Assembly: GCF_004796535.1 (NCBI RefSeq)
Contig: NZ_SPHY01000012.1
Span: 18,596 to 82,595 of the forward strand
DNA: 64,000 nt
Reading direction: 5' to 3'
Source: Sphingomonas flavalba
GTDB taxonomy: Bacteria; Pseudomonadota; Alphaproteobacteria; Sphingomonadales; Sphingomonadaceae
Part shown: piece after piece, positions 56,759 through 64,000 of the stretch
Numbering within the stretch: position 1 is the stretch's first letter
Layout of the letters: the number at the start of each line of letters is the position of its first letter
Translations under genes and position numbers: made by a program
Notes under the pieces: model-generated
Told to the model about the DNA's origin: nothing
Seen by the model: the letters and a program-made list of their open reading frames with translations, nothing else
The model's database searches: none

Positions 56759-58298
56759 GTGCCAGGCGTGGCGACATCGTTTCCGGGCAGGCTGAAGGAC
56801 GATCGATGGGCCGGGACGCGCATGTCGACCTGGCCGATCCTGCTCGCGCTGACCGCGATCGCCGTCGGCATCCAGTTGTCCGGCGTGCCCAATCACGACG
56901 TTGCCTGGATATTGACCAGTGCCGGACGTCTGCTGGACGGCGGGCGGTTCGGGCGCGACATCGTCGACGTCAATCCGCCGCTGGCATGGTGGGTGCTGGC
57001 GGTGCCGGTTGCGATCGCCGACAGCGGCGGCTGGCCTCGCTATCCGATATTCGTCGCATGCGTCGCCGCCCTGACGCTGGCGAGCGTGCGCCTGACCGAG
57101 GTGACGTTGCGTCACGGCGGCGGCGGCGAGGCCGGGCGCAGGGTGGTGCTGGCCGCCGCGGCGGCCCTGCTCTTCGTCCCCGGTTACGATTACGGACAGC
57201 GCGAACATCTGCTGCTGATCGCCGCCTTACCCTATTGCATGGCGGCTGCCGTCGCCAGCCGCGCGCGGCCGATCCCGCCCGGCCTGAGCCTTGTCATCGG
57301 CTTGCTCGCCGCCATCGGCTTCTGCCTGAAGCCGTATTTCCTGATCATCCCCGCCGCGCTGGCGCTGTGGGTGTTGCTGCGCACCGGAAAGCTGTCGGCG
57401 CTTCCGCACCGAAGCGCTGGTCCTGGGCGTTGCCGGATGCCTCTATGCGGCGGCCGTCGCGGTGTGGGCGCCGGCCTATCTGCACAGCGTCGTGCCCGAC
57501 GCCGTTGCCGGCTACTGGGCATATGAAGAAGCCTCGGCACGGCTGTGGCGCGGCGCGTTGTCGACGCTGCTGCCAATGGCTTGCGCGCTGACGGTGCTTG
57601 TCGGCGCGCGCCGGGGGCGGCCGATGCCGCTGGCGGCGCAGGCGATGATCGTCGCGTTTATGGCCGCCGGTATCGTGGCGATCCTGCAGCACAAGGGCTG
57701 GCACTACCACTTCCTGCCGGCGCTGGGTTTTGGCGCGATCGGCTGCATCGCGCTTTTTCCGCCCCGCGGCGGACCGGCGGCGGTTGGGGCACTCGGGTTG
57801 GCGATCCTGGCCGGCTTCGGGCCGGCGGTAGCCGATCCGGCCCTGTCCCGTACCGTCAACGGCACAGTGACCCATGTCGATGATCTCGCCGCCCTGTTCG
57901 CCGCGAAGGCCGGCGGGGGTGCCGTTTTCGCCTTCACAACGTCGCCGCGCGATATCCACCCGGCGCTGTTGCTGTCTGGCGTTGGCTGGGACGCAGCCGC
58001 CTGCTGCATGCATCAACTGCCGGCGCTGGTGCGCGAGGGAGAGCAGCCGGAAAGGCGCCGCGCCGGTCGGGCGCGCGCGGCCGGGCTACGCCAGTTGGCG
58101 AGGGTCCTCCACCAACTGAACGACCGCCCGCCAACGCTGATTCTGGTCGACGAGCGGCCGCATAAGCCGGGATTTGGCGACATGGCGTTCGACTATCTGC
58201 GCTTTCTTGGCGCGCAACCAGGCTATCCGGCGCTGTTCGCCCGGTATCGCCAGCGGGGAGTGGTGGCCGGGTTCCGCGTTTTCGAACGGGTGGAATAG
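56759..58298 (+). pseudogene. Frameshifted membrane glycosyltransferase-like gene
   Basis: Two in-phase halves of one protein lie in different frames. The first half, open from 56759 or ATG 56822, runs to about 57400 with membrane segments and the GT-C-type loop FGRDIVDVNPPLAWW. The frame then becomes nonsense, while the frame one base further on continues with FRTEALVLGVAGCLYAA and runs to 58298. One extra base near 57395-57404 explains this; removing it gives about 512 residues. It resembles GT-C family mannosyl/arabinosyl-type transferases. It could be a true mutation, a sequencing error or programmed frameshifting; there is no slippery run. Confidence 0.82.
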
Positions 58299-58319
58299 CG
58301 CCTGAGCCGCCGGCTTTGA

Positions 58320-58403
58320 CCCGTCATCGGTTCCTGCTTCGCGGGCAGAGGCCGGGGGCGCGGTTGTGGATTGCCGCGCCCCTGCGGGGCTCGCAATGAC
58401 GGG
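58320..58403. repeat. Dispersed repeat bounded by CCCGTCAT / ATGACGGG
   Basis: Terminal arms CCCGTCAT (58320-58327) and ATGACGGG (58396-58403) enclose GATTGCCGCGCCCCTGCGGG and TCGCAATGACG, a style common as dispersed repeats in alphaproteobacteria. It lies between the convergent glycosyltransferase pseudogene and pgm. It is unrelated in sequence to the other palindromes here. Confidence 0.65.
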
Positions 58404-58420
58404 TGGGGTGGGCCCCGCGT

Positions 58421-59809
58421 TTAGTGGCCAGCTTGTTCGCCGCGCTTGATGCCGGATTTGGCGAGCTGGTCGTCGATCTGGGCGAGCAGGCGGGCGAGGC
58501 CGGCTTCGTCCCTGGCTTCGGCGCGGGCGACGAGGACGTCCTGGGTGTTGGAGGCGCGCAGCAGCCACCAGCCGTCCGGCGTGTTGACGCGGGCGCCGTC
58601 GGTGCGGTTGACGGCGACGCCGTCCGCCTCCAGCCGGCCGAGCACTTCGTCGACCACCGCGAATTTGCGGCTTTCATCGACCTGGAAGCGCATTTCCGGG
58701 GTGTTGACCAGCGGCGGCATTGCATCCTTCAACTCGGTCAGCGTCTTGCCCGACTGGCGGACCGCGCCGATCAGCCGCACCGCCGCGTAGAGCGCGTCGT
58801 CGAAGCCGTAATAATCCTGCGCGAAGAAGATGTGGCCGCTCATCTCGCCGGCGATCGGGGCGTTTTCTTCCTTCATCTTCGACTTGATCAGGCTGTGCCC
58901 GGTTTTCCACATCAGCGGCGTGCCGCCGAGTTCGGCGATGCGGTCATAGAGCGCCTGGCTGGCCTTGACGTCGCCGATGATCGTCGCGCCCGGTTCCGCC
59001 CGCAGCACCGGTTCGGCGAGGATGGCGAGCAGCTGGTCCCCCCACACCACCCGGCCCTTGCCGTCGACCGCGCCGATACGGTCGCCGTCGCCGTCGAAAG
59101 CGATGCCGAAATCCAGGCCCTTGTCGGCGACCAGTTTCTTCAGGTCGGCTAGGTTCTTTTCCTCGGTCGGGTCGGGGTGGTGGTTGGGGAAGGCGGCGTC
59201 GACATCGGTATAGAGCGTGTGGTGCTCGCCGGGGAGCAGCTTGACCAGCTTTTCAAGGGCCGGGCCGGCGGCGCCGTTGCCCGCGTCCCAGCCGATGCGG
59301 TAGGCGCCGCCGGCATAACCGGCGGTCAGCCGCCCGACATACTGGTCGAGGATCGCGAATTCGCTGACCGTGCCGGGGGTTTCGGCGCTGTCCCAATCCC
59401 CTTCCGCCGCCATGCGACCGAGGGTCTGGATGTCCTCCCCGAAGAAGGGGCGGTGCTGGAACACCATCTTGAAGCCGTTATAGTCGGCCGGGTTGTGGCT
59501 GCCGGTGATCATGATGCCGCCGTCGACCTCCAGCACCGCTTCCGCGTAATAGAGCATCGGCGTCGGCCCCAGCCCGACGCGGACGACATCGACGCCGCTT
59601 TGCGTCAGCCCGTCGACCAGCGCCTGTTCCAGCACCGGCGACGAGGCGCGGCCGTCATAGCCGACGGCGACGCGAGTGCCGCCGGCGCGGCGCAGCAGGG
59701 TGGCAAAGCCGCGCCCGATCGCCAGCGCGTCCGCGGTGCCGAGGGTCTGGCCGACGATTCCGCGAATGTCGTATTCGCGCAGCGAGGTCGGGTGGAAAAT
59801 ATGCGACAT
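58421..59809 (-). CDS. Phosphomannomutase/phosphoglucomutase (PgmG type)
   Basis: 462 residues. Interconverts hexose 1- and 6-phosphates for sugar-nucleotide synthesis, including exopolysaccharide precursors. Active-site phosphoserine loop [16 protein letters not shown], metal loop FDGDGDRIG, sugar-binding GEMSGHIFF and the C-terminal [15 protein letters not shown] phosphate-binding loop. The sequence begins [19 protein letters not shown], typical of sphingomonad PgmG. It follows the mini J-protein gene by 18 bases, so is likely cotranscribed from mipZ. Confidence 0.94.
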   Translation of the reverse strand: MSHIFHPTSLREYDIRGIVGQTLGTADALAIGRGFATLLRRAGGTRVAVGYDGRASSPVLEQALVDGLTQSGVDVVRVGLGPTPMLYYAEAVLEVDGGIMITGSHNPADYNGFKMVFQHRPFFGEDIQTLGRMAAEGDWDSAETPGTVSEFAILDQYVGRLTAGYAGGAYRIGWDAGNGAAGPALEKLVKLLPGEHHTLYTDVDAAFPNHHPDPTEEKNLADLKKLVADKGLDFGIAFDGDGDRIGAVDGKGRVVWGDQLLAILAEPVLRAEPGATIIGDVKASQALYDRIAELGGTPLMWKTGHSLIKSKMKEENAPIAGEMSGHIFFAQDYYGFDDALYAAVRLIGAVRQSGKTLTELKDAMPPLVNTPEMRFQVDESRKFAVVDEVLGRLEADGVAVNRTDGARVNTPDGWWLLRASNTQDVLVARAEARDEAGLARLLAQIDDQLAKSGIKRGEQAGH

Positions 59810-59827
59810 GGAAACTCCCTCGGGCGT

Positions 59828-60103
59828 TCAGGGTGCGGACGGACGGCGGCGGGCTGCCTCCGCCAATAACAGATCGCGGGCGATATTGGTCCGCCGCGCC
59901 AGTTCCGCGCTGCCGCCGGCATCGGGGTGGACGCGGGCGATGATCCGGCGGTGGGCGGCGCGGATCGCGTCGGCGTCGGCGCCTTCGTCTAGGCCGAGCA
60001 GCGAGCGCGCCTCGGCCAGCGGCATCGGCGCCCGGCGGGCGGGGGCGCGCAGCCATGCCCACAGCAGCGCCGCGAAGATCGCGATCGCGATCAGCTTCAG
60101 CAT
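59828..60103 (-). CDS. Membrane-anchored mini J-domain protein
   Basis: 91 residues. One N-terminal membrane segment (about 2-20) is followed by a short J domain with HPD at H59-P60-D61 (ARVHPDAGGSAEL). The layout is that of a TIM14/Pam18-like or DjlC-like co-chaperone that would recruit DnaK to the inner membrane. Its ATG overlaps the mipZ stop by one base (TGATG). Confidence 0.87.
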   Translation of the reverse strand: MLKLIAIAIFAALLWAWLRAPARRAPMPLAEARSLLGLDEGADADAIRAAHRRIIARVHPDAGGSAELARRTNIARDLLLAEAARRRPSAP

Positions 60104-60891
60104 CAGGCCGCGGCCGCCCTCGCCGTTTCGGGCAGTTGCAGGCCGGCGACCAGCTCGCGCAATTCCTGCCGGGCGGCGACATGGCTCATTCCGACATCCT
60201 TGAGCGCGGCGATGTCGAGCAGAGTCAGCCCGCTGGGGAACAATTCGCGGTAGATGACGCGTTCGCCAAGGCCGGGGATCAGGCGGAAGCCGACCCGCTT
60301 CGACAGCTGGCCGAGCGCGTCGCCGACCCGGCGCATGTTGCGCGCCTCGATATGCTGGAGGCGGTTGCGCAGCACCACCCAGTCGATCGTCGCGCCGTCC
60401 GCCTTGGCGCGGGCCTTGCGCGCGTCCCAGATCAGTTCGGAATAGAAGCTGGGGCGGCTGACCTTGAAGCTTTCCGGGTCGACCTGGCCGATCAGGTCGA
60501 AATCGACGAAGCTGTCGTTCATCGGCGTGACCAGCGTATTGGCGCGGGTGGCGGCGTGGCGGGCGACCGGATCGTCGCGGCCGGGGGTGTCGATCACCAC
60601 GAAATCGGCGCCGTCGGCGACCGCGGCCAGCGCCGCTTCGAATCCGTCCGGATCGGTCGCGTCGCAGGTGGCGTAGACCGGCTGGGGCAGGGCGATGCCC
60701 CGCCGCTTCATGGTTTCCGCCCGGTTGTCGAGATAGCGGCCGAGCGTGCGCTGGCGGTGGTCGAGGTCGAGCGCGGCAACCCGCGCCCCGCGCGCGGCAA
60801 GGCCGACGGCGACATGCACCGCCGTCGTCGATTTGCCGGTCCCGCCCTTCTCGTTGGCGAAGACGATGATGTGCCTGCCCGCCGAAGCCAT
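60103..60891 (-). CDS. mipZ: Division-plane positioning ATPase MipZ
   Basis: 262 residues. ParA/MinD family P-loop with deviant Walker A K15-G-G-T-G-K-S-T22, ALDLDHRQRTLGRYL, and the IDTPGRDDP segment specific to MipZ. LVTPMNDSFVDFDLIGQV and the C-terminal GLGERVIYRELFPSGLTLLDI also match. It forms a bipolar gradient and blocks FtsZ assembly away from midcell in alphaproteobacteria. It heads the mipZ-J protein-pgm run and is divergent from panC across 86 bases. Confidence 0.95.
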   Translation of the reverse strand: MASAGRHIIVFANEKGGTGKSTTAVHVAVGLAARGARVAALDLDHRQRTLGRYLDNRAETMKRRGIALPQPVYATCDATDPDGFEAALAAVADGADFVVIDTPGRDDPVARHAATRANTLVTPMNDSFVDFDLIGQVDPESFKVSRPSFYSELIWDARKARAKADGATIDWVVLRNRLQHIEARNMRRVGDALGQLSKRVGFRLIPGLGERVIYRELFPSGLTLLDIAALKDVGMSHVAARQELRELVAGLQLPETARAAAA

Positions 60892-60977
60892 GTCCGTTGC
60901 CAGCGCCTTTTGCTTGATACTGTGCCCCGCGCCCCGTTAAAGGGCGCTTCCCCCGCCTTATCGGAGCCCTCGTCGCC

Positions 60978-61823
60978 GTGCAAACGATCCGTCAGCTCGC
61001 GCCCCTTCGCAAGGCGCTCGCCGCCCTGCGCGCGGAGGGGACGGTGGCGCTGGTGCCGACGATGGGGGCGCTGCACGCCGGGCACATGGCGCTGGTCGCC
61101 GAGGCAAGGCTGCACGCCCGCCATGTCGTCGTCTCGATCTTCGTCAACCCGACGCAGTTCGGGCCGGGCGAGGACCTGGCCACCTATCCGCGCCGGCCGA
61201 CGGCGGATTCCAACATGCTGCGCGAGGCCGGCGTCTCGCTGCTGTGGATGCCGGAGGCGGCGACGATGTACCCGGCCGGCTTTGCCACCGCCGTGTCGGT
61301 CGGCGGGCTGACCGAGGCGATGGACGGCGCCGCCCGGCCCGGCCATTTCGACGGCGTCGCCACCGTCGTCACCAAGCTGTTCAACCAGGTGCGGCCCGAC
61401 GTCGCGCTGTTCGGCGAAAAGGATTACCAGCAGCTGGCGATGATCCGCCGGATGGCGGCCGACCTCGACATGGGGGTCAAGGTGATCGGCGTCGTCACCC
61501 AGCGCGATGCCGACGGCGTCGCCCTGTCGTCGCGCAACGCCTATCTGACCGAAGAAAACCGGGTGAAGGCCCGCGCTTTGCCGCGCGCGCTGGGCGAGGC
61601 GGCGATGACCATCGAGAAGGGCGGCGACCCGGCCGAGGCGATCGCCCATGCCCGCGCCGCGATAGAGCGGGCCGGGTTCGAGGCGATCGACTATCTCGAC
61701 CTGCGCGATGCCGAGACGCTGGCCGCCGACCCGGCGCCGGAGCGGCCGGCGCGGTTGCTGGTCGCGGCGCGGATCGACGGCACCAGGCTGATCGACAACC
61801 TGCCGATCGCGCCGCGCGGCTGA
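60978..61823 (+). CDS. panC: Pantothenate synthetase
   Basis: 281 residues from a GTG at 60978. Joins pantoate and beta-alanine with ATP. The nucleotidyltransferase motif HIGH-like pair is PTMGALHAGHMALV, and VVSIFVNPTQFGPGEDLATYPR, FDGVATVVTKLFNQVRPD, FGEKDYQQLAMIRRM and ALSSRNAYL are diagnostic. It ends just before a hairpin and the convergent thiolase gene. Confidence 0.95.
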   Translation: MQTIRQLAPLRKALAALRAEGTVALVPTMGALHAGHMALVAEARLHARHVVVSIFVNPTQFGPGEDLATYPRRPTADSNMLREAGVSLLWMPEAATMYPAGFATAVSVGGLTEAMDGAARPGHFDGVATVVTKLFNQVRPDVALFGEKDYQQLAMIRRMAADLDMGVKVIGVVTQRDADGVALSSRNAYLTEENRVKARALPRALGEAAMTIEKGGDPAEAIAHARAAIERAGFEAIDYLDLRDAETLAADPAPERPARLLVAARIDGTRLIDNLPIAPRG

Positions 61824-61824
61824 G

Positions 61825-61850
61825 CGCCCGCCCCGGCGCAGGGGCGGGCG
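61825..61850. terminator. Bidirectional terminator-like hairpin between panC and thiolase
   Basis: CGCCCGCCCC (61825-61834) and GGGGCGGGCG (61841-61850) form a perfect 10-bp GC stem with a GGCGCA loop, immediately after panC and 14 bases before the convergent thiolase stop. There is no T-tract, so it is a strong RNA hairpin but not a canonical intrinsic terminator. Confidence 0.65.
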
Positions 61851-61863
61851 GATCAGCGGCGGA

Positions 61864-63036
61864 TCAGCGCTCGACGCAGACGGCGATGCCCATGCCGCCG
61901 CCGATGCACAGTGTCGCCAGCCCCTTCTTCGCGTCGCGCTTCTGCATTTCGTAGAGCAGGGTGATCAGGACGCGCGCGCCGCTGGCGCCGATCGGATGGC
62001 CGATGGCGATCGCGCCGCCGTTGACGTTGACCCGTTCCGGATCCCAGCCAAGCTCCTTGTTGACCGACAGCGCCTGCGCGGCGAACGCCTCGTTCGCTTC
62101 GATCAGGTCGAGGTCGCCGACGCTCCAGCCGGCCTTTTCCAACGCGCGGCGGGACGCCGGCACCGGGCCGATGCCCATGATCGCCGGGTCGACGCCGGCC
62201 GATGCCCAACTGGCGATGCGGGCAAGGACCGGGGTGCCGCGCCGCGCCGCCTCCTCGGCGGTAGTGACGACCAGCGCCGCCGCGCCGTCATTCAGGCCGC
62301 TGGCGTTGGCGGCGGTGACGGTGCCGTCCTTTTTGAACGCCGGGCGCAGGCCGGAAATGCCCTCCAGCGTAACGCCGTCGCGGATATATTCGTCGTCGGC
62401 GACGACGGTCTCGCCCTTGCGGGTCTTGAGCGTCACCGGCGCGATCTCGTCCCGGAACCGGCCGCTGGCGCGGGCGGCGGAGGCGAGGTTCTGCGAGCGG
62501 ACGGCGAACGCGTCCTGCATCTCGCGGCTGATCTGGTACTTCTCCGCCAGATTCTCGGCGGTGATGCCCATGTGGTAGCCGTTGAACACGTCGGTCAGGC
62601 CGTCCTTGATCATCGTGTCGACCAGCTCGACCGAGCCCATCTTGGTGCCGCCGCGCAACTGCTGGGCGTGGGCGGACAGCGACATGCTCTCCTGCCCGCC
62701 GGCGACGACGATCAGCGAATCGCCGGTCGCCACCGCCTGCGCCGCCAGCGCCACCGCGCGCAGACCGGAGCCGCAGACCTGATTGACGCCCCAGGCCGGC
62801 ACCTCCTTAGGCACGCCGGCGGCGATCGCCGCCTGCCGCGCCGGGTTCTGGCCCTGCGCCGCGGTCAGCACCTGGCCGAGAATCACCTCCGACACTTCCT
62901 CGCCGCCGACGCCGGCCTGGGCCAGCGCCGCCTCGATCGCGACGCGGCCCAGCTCGTGCGCCGGGGTCGCGGCAAACGCGCCGAGGAAGCTGCCGACCGG
63001 CGTGCGCTTGGCGGCGGTGATGACGATATCGGGCAT
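61864..63036 (-). CDS. Acetyl-CoA C-acetyltransferase (thiolase)
   Basis: 390 residues. Biosynthetic-type thiolase. The nucleophile Cys is in [17 protein letters not shown]; the other marks are [31 protein letters not shown] and the C-terminal [14 protein letters not shown]. It condenses two acetyl-CoA to acetoacetyl-CoA or does the reverse. Its neighbour upstream is a PhaC-like gene on the same strand, which suggests a role in polyhydroxyalkanoate or short-chain acyl metabolism. Confidence 0.94.
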   Translation of the reverse strand: MPDIVITAAKRTPVGSFLGAFAATPAHELGRVAIEAALAQAGVGGEEVSEVILGQVLTAAQGQNPARQAAIAAGVPKEVPAWGVNQVCGSGLRAVALAAQAVATGDSLIVVAGGQESMSLSAHAQQLRGGTKMGSVELVDTMIKDGLTDVFNGYHMGITAENLAEKYQISREMQDAFAVRSQNLASAARASGRFRDEIAPVTLKTRKGETVVADDEYIRDGVTLEGISGLRPAFKKDGTVTAANASGLNDGAAALVVTTAEEAARRGTPVLARIASWASAGVDPAIMGIGPVPASRRALEKAGWSVGDLDLIEANEAFAAQALSVNKELGWDPERVNVNGGAIAIGHPIGASGARVLITLLYEMQKRDAKKGLATLCIGGGMGIAVCVER

Positions 63037-63075
63037 GGGTGACGACTCCTCAGGAATATCTTCGCACCTGCAATA

Positions 63076-64000
63076 TCAGGCGGAGGCGGCGCGCGAAAGC
63101 CATGAGGCCAGCGGCTGCCACAACTGCGCGCGCGCGCGGCCGCCGACGACCATGCCGACATGGCCCGCGCCCAGGCTGATCCGTTCGGGCAGGCCGGCTG
63201 CCGACGCCGCCGGCACGATGCGGTCGCTGGTCGAGACGATCTCGATCGCCGGGCAGGCAAGCGCCGCCGGATCGACGACGCGCCCGCCGACCCGCCAGCC
63301 GCCGGTGCCGGGGCGATCGGCGGCGACGAAATCCTCCATCAGCTCACGCCCGGCGGCGTAGGTCAGCGGCGCGCCGGCATTGGCCCAATCCTCGACCGCG
63401 ACGAAATTGCGCGCTGCGGCACTGGCCGGGTCAAGCCGGCCGAACGCCTCGTACTTGGCGATCGTCCGGCCGGGGTCGAGCCGCCAGAAGCCGGTCTGCA
63501 GCACCTCCATCGGCACCAGCCCCATCGTCTCCGCCGGCGGCTTGGTCCCCGCCCACAGCGCGGCGATGTCGGCGCGGGCGCCGTCGCCGAAGCCGGAGAA
63601 GCGGAACGGCGCGGCGATCAGCGCCAGCGCGCTGAGCGGGCGCAGCATCGCCGCCGCCAGCGCCATCGTGCCGCCCAGGCAGTAGCCGGCGACGAGCGGC
63701 GGCTCACCCAGCGCGTCGATCAGCGGCAGCAGCAGCGTCTCGACATGGCCGGCGACCGACAGCGCCGCCTCGCCGGGCGCCGGGCTGCCCCAGTCGAGCA
63801 GCAGCGGGCGGAAGCCCTGCGTCGCCAGCCAGCCGGCAAACGAACGCTCGCCGGCCAGGGCGAGAATGTCCGGCGGGTTGATCAGCGACGGGACAAGCAG
63901 CAGCGGCGGCCCGTCGCCGCCGAAGCCGAGCAGCCGCGCCCGCCCGGCCGTGGCGACGACCGGCGCCAGGGCGGCCGTGGCGCGGCGCTCCGCCTGCTGG
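63076..64000 (-). CDS. PhaC-like poly(hydroxyalkanoate) synthase family alpha/beta hydrolase, C-terminal part
   Basis: The gene enters from the right edge; 307 residues are visible and the N-terminus is outside. The PHA synthase nucleophile box is GYCLGGTM, with Cys (63679-63681) instead of Ser, preceded by LLLVPSLINPPDILALA and LLLDWGSP. The catalytic Asp lies in STSDRIVP and His in GAGHVGMVV. The DWG and SLINPP segments resemble short (class III-like) synthases. It stands 39 bases upstream of the thiolase gene. A PhaC-like protein of other function cannot be excluded. Confidence 0.83.
   Translation of the reverse strand, partial: QQAERRATAALAPVVATAGRARLLGFGGDGPPLLLVPSLINPPDILALAGERSFAGWLATQGFRPLLLDWGSPAPGEAALSVAGHVETLLLPLIDALGEPPLVAGYCLGGTMALAAAMLRPLSALALIAAPFRFSGFGDGARADIAALWAGTKPPAETMGLVPMEVLQTGFWRLDPGRTIAKYEAFGRLDPASAAARNFVAVEDWANAGAPLTYAAGRELMEDFVAADRPGTGGWRVGGRVVDPAALACPAIEIVSTSDRIVPAASAAGLPERISLGAGHVGMVVGGRARAQLWQPLASWLSRAASA

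Overview
The window is a GC-rich, densely coded chromosomal segment of an alphaproteobacterium, most likely a member of the Sphingomonadaceae (Sphingomonas-like). That assignment rests on gene content: MipZ, a Ros/MucR regulator, a PgmG-type phosphomannomutase/phosphoglucomutase, KorAB, FecI-FecR-TonB receptor regulation, the Lhr/exonuclease/PdeM DNA-damage set, and the gene order fur-plsC-miaB-phoH-ybeY-corC. I see no rRNA, tRNA, CRISPR array, insertion sequence, prophage or plasmid module. No gap between genes exceeds about 250 bases.

Layout. 1-9.4 kb: the 3' end of apt, a membrane diguanylate cyclase, a MaoC/esterase pair on the minus strand, korAB, a cyclopropane-fatty-acid synthase and a coupled serine hydrolase. 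9.3-17.7 kb: an iron-starvation-style sigma factor and anti-sigma (minus strand), diverging from a very large STN-containing TonB receptor, a gamma-glutamyltransferase and an M20 amidohydrolase. This is probably one surface-signalling and nutrient-uptake unit. 17.7-29.6 kb: a long minus-strand run of mainly housekeeping genes (sorbosone-dehydrogenase-like protein, corC, ybeY, phoH, miaB, plsC, fur, mucR, rimI, tsaB, nitroreductase, nfu, peptidase, AspH-like hydroxylase). 29.8-41.4 kb: rhlE-like helicase, phzF/CDF/pdxH, dnaJ-like/brkB/fabI, an ABC exporter pair, a 2OG-Fe(II) oxygenase, hom and a CitE-like lyase. 41.4-49.6 kb: a TetR regulator with a large palindromic operator, a small unknown protein, a PrnB-family heme-dioxygenase-fold protein, a CocE/NonD ester hydrolase, sdaA and an orphan TonB receptor. 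49.6-56.7 kb: pdeM, an M19 dipeptidase, a two-domain retropepsin-like protease, an Lhr-like helicase and an exonuclease, with no DNA ligase. 56.7-64 kb: a frameshifted membrane glycosyltransferase, pgm, a mini J-protein, mipZ, panC, a thiolase and the 3' part of a PhaC-like gene.

The most distinctive non-coding feature is a family of long, nearly perfect GC-rich palindromes of about 125-195 bp at 2165, 36207, 40510 and 47217. All four copies sit exactly between convergent genes, and in two places their ends provide the TAG stop codons of the flanking genes. They look like mobile palindromic elements now serving as bidirectional terminators. Two other repeat types also occur: 28-bp perfect arms at 20663-20802, and a GATTGCCGCG...CAATGACG type at 58320-58403.

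The best candidates for undescribed biology are the TetR / PrnB-family / small-protein locus with its 18-bp-armed operator at 41886-41932, the FecIR-receptor-GGT-M20 cluster, and the convergent-gene palindrome family. Functions are inferred by reading the protein sequences by eye; no database search was possible.
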